This document shows positions 60,992 to 64,000 of a stretch of 64,000 nucleotides of DNA, in pieces (the first letter of the stretch is position 1; every line of letters begins with the position of its first letter). Below the pieces are notes generated by a model that had not been told where the DNA came from, searched no databases, and saw nothing but the letters and a program-made list of their open reading frames with translations. The position numbers and the translations under genes were made by a program. The DNA is from an uncultured Eubacteriales bacterium (GTDB lineage: Bacteria; Bacillota; Clostridia; Christensenellales; Aristaeellaceae), in NCBI GenBank assembly GCA_902790015.1, contig CADAQF010000005.1:1-64000 (forward strand), read 5' to 3'.

Positions 60992-62599
60992 TCATTTCTG
61001 CTGTTTGCCCGCTTCTTCGTACAGGGCGGCCAGCAACTCCGGGGTGACGGAGCCGATCTGATTGTAGACGACCTCGCCCAGGCGGTTCAGCACGATGGTT
61101 TGGGGCAGGGTGCCCGTTCCTCCGACGATATCATTCACGCTGCCGTCGCTGTCCGTAGCGAAGGGCATGGCGAGATCCCTGCCGGCGAGGAATGCGGCGG
61201 GGTCGTCCGCCACCAGTTCGGAGTGAACGGCGATCATGGCGATATCGTCCGGATGGGCGGCATACAGGGTGCTGAAAAAGGGCAGCTCCTGGATGCAGGG
61301 CGTGCAGTAGGTCGCCCAGAGGTTGATGAAGACGACCTTGCCGCGCGCATCCGCCAGACGGAAAACGGAGCCGTCGTAGCATGAAAGCGTGAAGTCCGAA
61401 AGAAGCTGGCCGGCCTCATGGCCGGGCGGGGCGGCGCTTACATCCCCGTAGGCGGCAGGAACTCCGGCTGTCAGGGGCTCTTCCGTTCCGGCCGGAGTTT
61501 CCGAAACGGCGGGACTGACTTCAGTTTCAGCTGTATCTGCGGGAGATACGGCTGCCGGCGGCTGCTGAACGTCATTGCGGACGGCCGGGTCCAGAAAATT
61601 GAACCACACCAGCGCCGCGCACAGCAAGGCAAGCGCCGCGCCCCACAGGATGCGGCCCTGCCTGCGGCGTTTGGCCGAAGCGCCGGAGGCGTCGTCTGCG
61701 CAGCCTGCTGCGGGGGCCATGAGGGTGATCCTTCCCGCTTTCAGGGAAATCGCTCCCTGGCTGCAGACGTTCACGCACTTCCCGCAGTGAATGCATTCGC
61801 GGTCGCCCGCCTGCCGCACGTCCATCAGGCAATGCCTGCTGCATGCGCCGCAGCGGGTGCAGCGGCTATCATCCACCTTCACGCCGATAACATTGAAGCG
61901 GTTGAACAGGCCGTAGATCGCCCCCAAGGGGCAGATGAAGCGGCAGAAGCTGCGGTAGCAGAACACGCACGAAAGCCCGATCACCAGCATGATGACGAAC
62001 TTCCGGGTGAACAGTACGCCCAGCATACTGAAAAAGGAGGCGTTGGCGGGATGGGCCAGATGGCCTATAGCCCCTTCCAGTGTGCCCGCGGGGCAGATGT
62101 ACTTGCAGAAGGCCGGCAGGGGAAGCTGCCGGTACAGGCTGTACAACAGGGGGATGGCCAGGACGAACACGGCCAGGATGATATATTTGAGCCATGAGAG
62201 CGCCCGGGTGATGGCGCTTTTTCTGATCTTCGGCGTCGGGATCCTGTGCAGCAGTTCCTGGACCAGGCCGAACGGACACAGCCAGCCGCAGACAGTCCTT
62301 CCCAGGATCACGCCGAAAAGCAGCAGGATGCCCAGCACGTACCAGCCCGCCCGATGTTCTGACGAGGCCAGGGCGTTCTGCAGGGAGCCCAGCGGGCAGG
62401 AGCCGGCCGCGCCGGGGCAGGAATAGCAGTTGAGACCTGGGACACAGGCGTACTTGGCGCTGCCCGTGTAGATCTTCCCGTCAATAAAGCCCCTGATATG
62501 CGCGTTGTGCAGGAGCGCTGCATATAACTGTACCAGCCGCCGCGTCGAAGGCCTGAGATTCTTACGGGGGCCGGGGTTTATCGCTTTATCCAAGGCCAA
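60992..62599 (-). CDS. Polyferredoxin membrane protein fused to a TlpA-like thioredoxin domain
   Basis: A 535-residue protein. The N-terminal half is NapH/CcoG-like: several membrane segments, the cysteine motifs CGWLCPFGLVQELLHRIP, CKYICPAGTLEG and CRFICPLGAIYG, then two ferredoxin motifs CTRCGACSRHC and CIHCGKCVNVC. A further membrane segment (GAALALLCAALVWF) and a Pro/Glu/Thr linker lead to a TlpA/AhpC-TSA thioredoxin domain outside the membrane, with active site C432-T-P-C435. This would pass electrons from the cytoplasm to an external disulfide pathway (inference). TTG start, coupled to the previous gene by a 14-bp overlap. Confidence 0.88.
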   Translation of the reverse strand: MALDKAINPGPRKNLRPSTRRLVQLYAALLHNAHIRGFIDGKIYTGSAKYACVPGLNCYSCPGAAGSCPLGSLQNALASSEHRAGWYVLGILLLFGVILGRTVCGWLCPFGLVQELLHRIPTPKIRKSAITRALSWLKYIILAVFVLAIPLLYSLYRQLPLPAFCKYICPAGTLEGAIGHLAHPANASFFSMLGVLFTRKFVIMLVIGLSCVFCYRSFCRFICPLGAIYGLFNRFNVIGVKVDDSRCTRCGACSRHCLMDVRQAGDRECIHCGKCVNVCSQGAISLKAGRITLMAPAAGCADDASGASAKRRRQGRILWGAALALLCAALVWFNFLDPAVRNDVQQPPAAVSPADTAETEVSPAVSETPAGTEEPLTAGVPAAYGDVSAAPPGHEAGQLLSDFTLSCYDGSVFRLADARGKVVFINLWATYCTPCIQELPFFSTLYAAHPDDIAMIAVHSELVADDPAAFLAGRDLAMPFATDSDGSVNDIVGGTGTLPQTIVLNRLGEVVYNQIGSVTPELLAALYEEAGKQQK

Positions 62600-63326
62600 T
62601 ACACTCCGTACAGATGGTTATCGCTTTGTAGAGCACATCCAGGGCGCTTCCGTTGAAGATCCCCAGGATGATCAGCGCGACGGCGGCGGCTATGAGAGCG
62701 GTCTGCAGCCGGGCGCTGCTGCGGGGTTTTCCGGCGGGCGCAAGGCCGGAAGCGGCGCGCAGAGGTTTCTGCGTCTGCCGTGGGATGCTTTTATCCTGCA
62801 GGACGGACGTCACCGCAAGCGTTCCCAGCCCCGCCGCGGTCCAGGGCAGGAGCACCCGCAGGAGGTTTAAAAACATGGCCTCCAGGTCGTCCCCGGGAAA
62901 GTGAGAAGGGTCCAGCAGGTATAAGGTAACGGGGACCATGCACAGCGCGAACACGCCCCGGCCGACCCACGGAAGCCGGTTTTGCCAGCGCTGAAGGGCC
63001 GGAGAAACAAAAGAGCGGGGGAGTGCGCGGGATGCCGGCGGGGCTTTCCTGCGCCTTTCGTTTGGGGCGGGCTTTTCGGCGTTTTCATCCTTCACGCCCA
63101 GTATGAGCCCCGCGGCCAAAAGGCCCAGGCCTACGAAAAACAGCGGCGCGATGGGCGCGAACGCCCGGGCGGCGGCCTCCGGCGTGAAGACGCTTTCCAT
63201 GGGGTTTAAAGCCTTTCGGGCCGAGCCCTCCCGGAAGACCCCAATGGCCGAAACGGACAGCCATACCGTCAGCGCGATGCAGACAGCGGCCTGCAGCGCG
63301 AGATAAAGCCTGCTTTTAGTCGTCAT
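62586..63326 (-). CDS. Membrane protein with CD1871A-type CXXC C-terminus
   Basis: A 246-residue protein with four or so membrane segments: LALQAAVCIALTVWLSVSAI, APLFFVGLGLLAAGLILGV, VFALCMVPVTLYLLD and LIAAAVALIILGIFNGSA. It ends LYKAITICTECIGLG. The ICxECIG ending is the mark of the small CD1871A family, which lies next to 4Fe-4S proteins in Clostridia. Here it is fused to a longer membrane protein. ATG at 63326 with GGAGGAAGG upstream. Partner of the polyferredoxin-thioredoxin gene; its role is unknown. Confidence 0.8.
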   Translation of the reverse strand: MTTKSRLYLALQAAVCIALTVWLSVSAIGVFREGSARKALNPMESVFTPEAAARAFAPIAPLFFVGLGLLAAGLILGVKDENAEKPAPNERRRKAPPASRALPRSFVSPALQRWQNRLPWVGRGVFALCMVPVTLYLLDPSHFPGDDLEAMFLNLLRVLLPWTAAGLGTLAVTSVLQDKSIPRQTQKPLRAASGLAPAGKPRSSARLQTALIAAAVALIILGIFNGSALDVLYKAITICTECIGLG

Positions 63327-63390
63327 CAGCCTTCCTCCGTTATGATGGTCTTTTCCGGGACGATGGGGAGCAGTTGTTTTGTCAGAAGTA

Positions 63391-63419
63391 AGAATAGCAC
63401 GGATCAGCGGGATTGGCAA
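63391..63419 (-). promoter_or_regulatory. Promoter of the CD1871A/polyferredoxin operon
   Basis: On the minus strand TTGCCA (63419-63414) and TATTCT (63396-63391) are separated by 17 bp, about 65 bp upstream of the ATG. Confidence 0.6.
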
Positions 63420-63698
63420 GAAGGGAGGAAGTTATAAAATAAGCCGGTGTTTCCAAAAGGCGGCAGCGGCTACGCAAAAGGCGACGGCGGGCCTTCGGAA
63501 CGCGAAAAACGCCCCCAGGAGCGCTTCTTTCATGCGCGGCGGAGGGCGGGCGTGCCCGGGAATGATGCGGAGGGAAGACTGTTTTTTATCGCGGACGGCG
63601 GCGGGGGCGCTTTTTTCCGGAACTATGCTTGCAATGAAATGGGCCCGGTCCGGCCGCGCGGCCCCTTTCCGGCGAAAGGCCGGATGCGTTATGATCTC
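63420..63698. other. Intergenic region upstream of the redox operon
   Basis: No credible gene is present. A CCGGC/GCCGG hairpin with loop GAAAG (63669-63683) lies just beyond the stop of the minus-strand isomerase-like gene and may aid termination, though it lacks a T-run. The rest is GC-rich and featureless. Confidence 0.4.
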
Positions 63699-64000
63699 TC
63701 AGGGCTGCGCCTGTGTAAGATACTGAAGGCTCGTCTTCAGGCTGTCAAAGGGAGATGCGCCGTAGCAGTCATCCTGCTCGACGAAGGCGTAGGCTGTCAC
63801 GGGGTTTTTTTCGAGCATATCCAAAATGGCGGGGAAATTGAGATTGCCCTGGCCCACCGCTGCCATCCGGATATCGAAGCCATTGACGGCAAAATCCTTC
63901 AGGTGCACACAGTTCAGCCGGTCGGCATGGGCGCACAGCCAGGGACGCACCTCCGTGCCTGCGTACTGCAGCCAGTAGGTGTCCGCGGTGACGCCCATCA
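63699..64000 (-). CDS. Sugar phosphate isomerase/epimerase-like protein, C-terminal part (runs off the window)
   Basis: About 100 C-terminal residues on the minus strand. They resemble AP-endonuclease-2/xylose-isomerase-like TIM-barrel proteins: VTADTYWLQYAGTEV, then the family segment LNCVHLKDFAVNG (metal-binding His in HLKD), AAVGQGNLNFPAIL and AYAFVEQDDC near the end. The VEQDD and HLKD motifs are typical of IolE/IolI-type epimerases and related gut sugar genes. The start and most of the barrel lie beyond the window, so specificity cannot be judged. Confidence 0.85.
   Translation of the reverse strand, partial: MGVTADTYWLQYAGTEVRPWLCAHADRLNCVHLKDFAVNGFDIRMAAVGQGNLNFPAILDMLEKNPVTAYAFVEQDDCYGASPFDSLKTSLQYLTQAQP

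Noticed and set aside
63379..63726. Plus-strand open frame of about 115 codons
   Set aside because: No ribosome site, odd composition, and it overlaps the end of the isomerase-like gene and a promoter. Treated as chance.

Overview
The window is GC-rich chromosomal DNA from a low-redundancy, operon-dense bacterium. The core gene order (yicC-gmk-rpoZ-coaBC-priA-def-fmt-rsmB-rlmN-stp-prkC-rsgA-rpe-rsmA, then recN/argR, mnmE and lspA) is typical of Bacillota. PASTA-domain Ser/Thr kinase, YerC, CD1871A-type and YunG-type proteins, consensus sigmaA promoters and AGGAGG ribosome sites all fit Clostridia. The high GC, the AALADG-type export signals and the abundance of sugar and peptide ABC systems suggest an uncultured gut lineage such as Christensenellales. 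That last placement is inference only.

Layout. 1-0.6 kb: 5' part of tuf behind tRNA-Gly (minus). 0.8-2.8 kb: eukaryotic-type glycogen branching enzyme. 2.8-14.9 kb: a carbohydrate/ribosyl catabolic locus. A minus operon runs ribokinase, three ADP-ribosylglycohydrolase-fold proteins, AtuA (DUF1446) and DUF4387. It is divergent from a LacI regulator followed by an ABC importer (two permeases and a binding protein). The same 16-bp operator lies at both structural promoters. 15-21.3 kb: Rrf2 regulator, L,D-transpeptidase and a 1260-residue exported Big2/CHAP protein. 21.4-28.8 kb: oligopeptide ABC system (binding protein, hairpin, two permeases, two ATPases) ending in alanine racemase. One permease carries an SH3-like insert.

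29-43.4 kb: housekeeping operon for nucleotide, coenzyme A, translation, ribosome and cell-wall-signalling functions, ending in a strong bidirectional terminator. 43.4-47.8 kb: minus genes for a zinc-ribbon membrane protein, a J-domain protein, DUF5685, RecN and ArgR. 48.1-50.8 kb: lspA-rluD-mnmE (minus). 51.4-57.8 kb: yerC-iorA-iorB (minus) divergent from an NfnAB-like flavoprotein pair, a YunG-like protein and beta-phosphoglucomutase. 57.8 kb: tRNA-Leu(GAG). 58.2-60 kb: S41-like exported protein. 60-61 kb: almost 1 kb of non-coding, repeat-rich, hairpin-rich DNA. 61-63.4 kb: a two-gene redox module (CD1871A-type protein; polyferredoxin-thioredoxin fusion). 63.7 kb to the end: the 3' part of a sugar isomerase/epimerase-like gene.

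Two interspersed repeat families link distant intergenic regions. Family A (near 2.9, 47.9, 51.0, 60.3 and 60.4 kb) has a palindrome whose two arms change together between copies. Family B occurs near 15.0 and 60.1 kb. No CRISPR array, intact insertion sequence, prophage or rRNA gene was seen. The best candidates for something undescribed are the ADP-ribosylglycohydrolase/ribokinase/AtuA locus, the covarying palindromic repeats and the SH3-bearing peptide permease.
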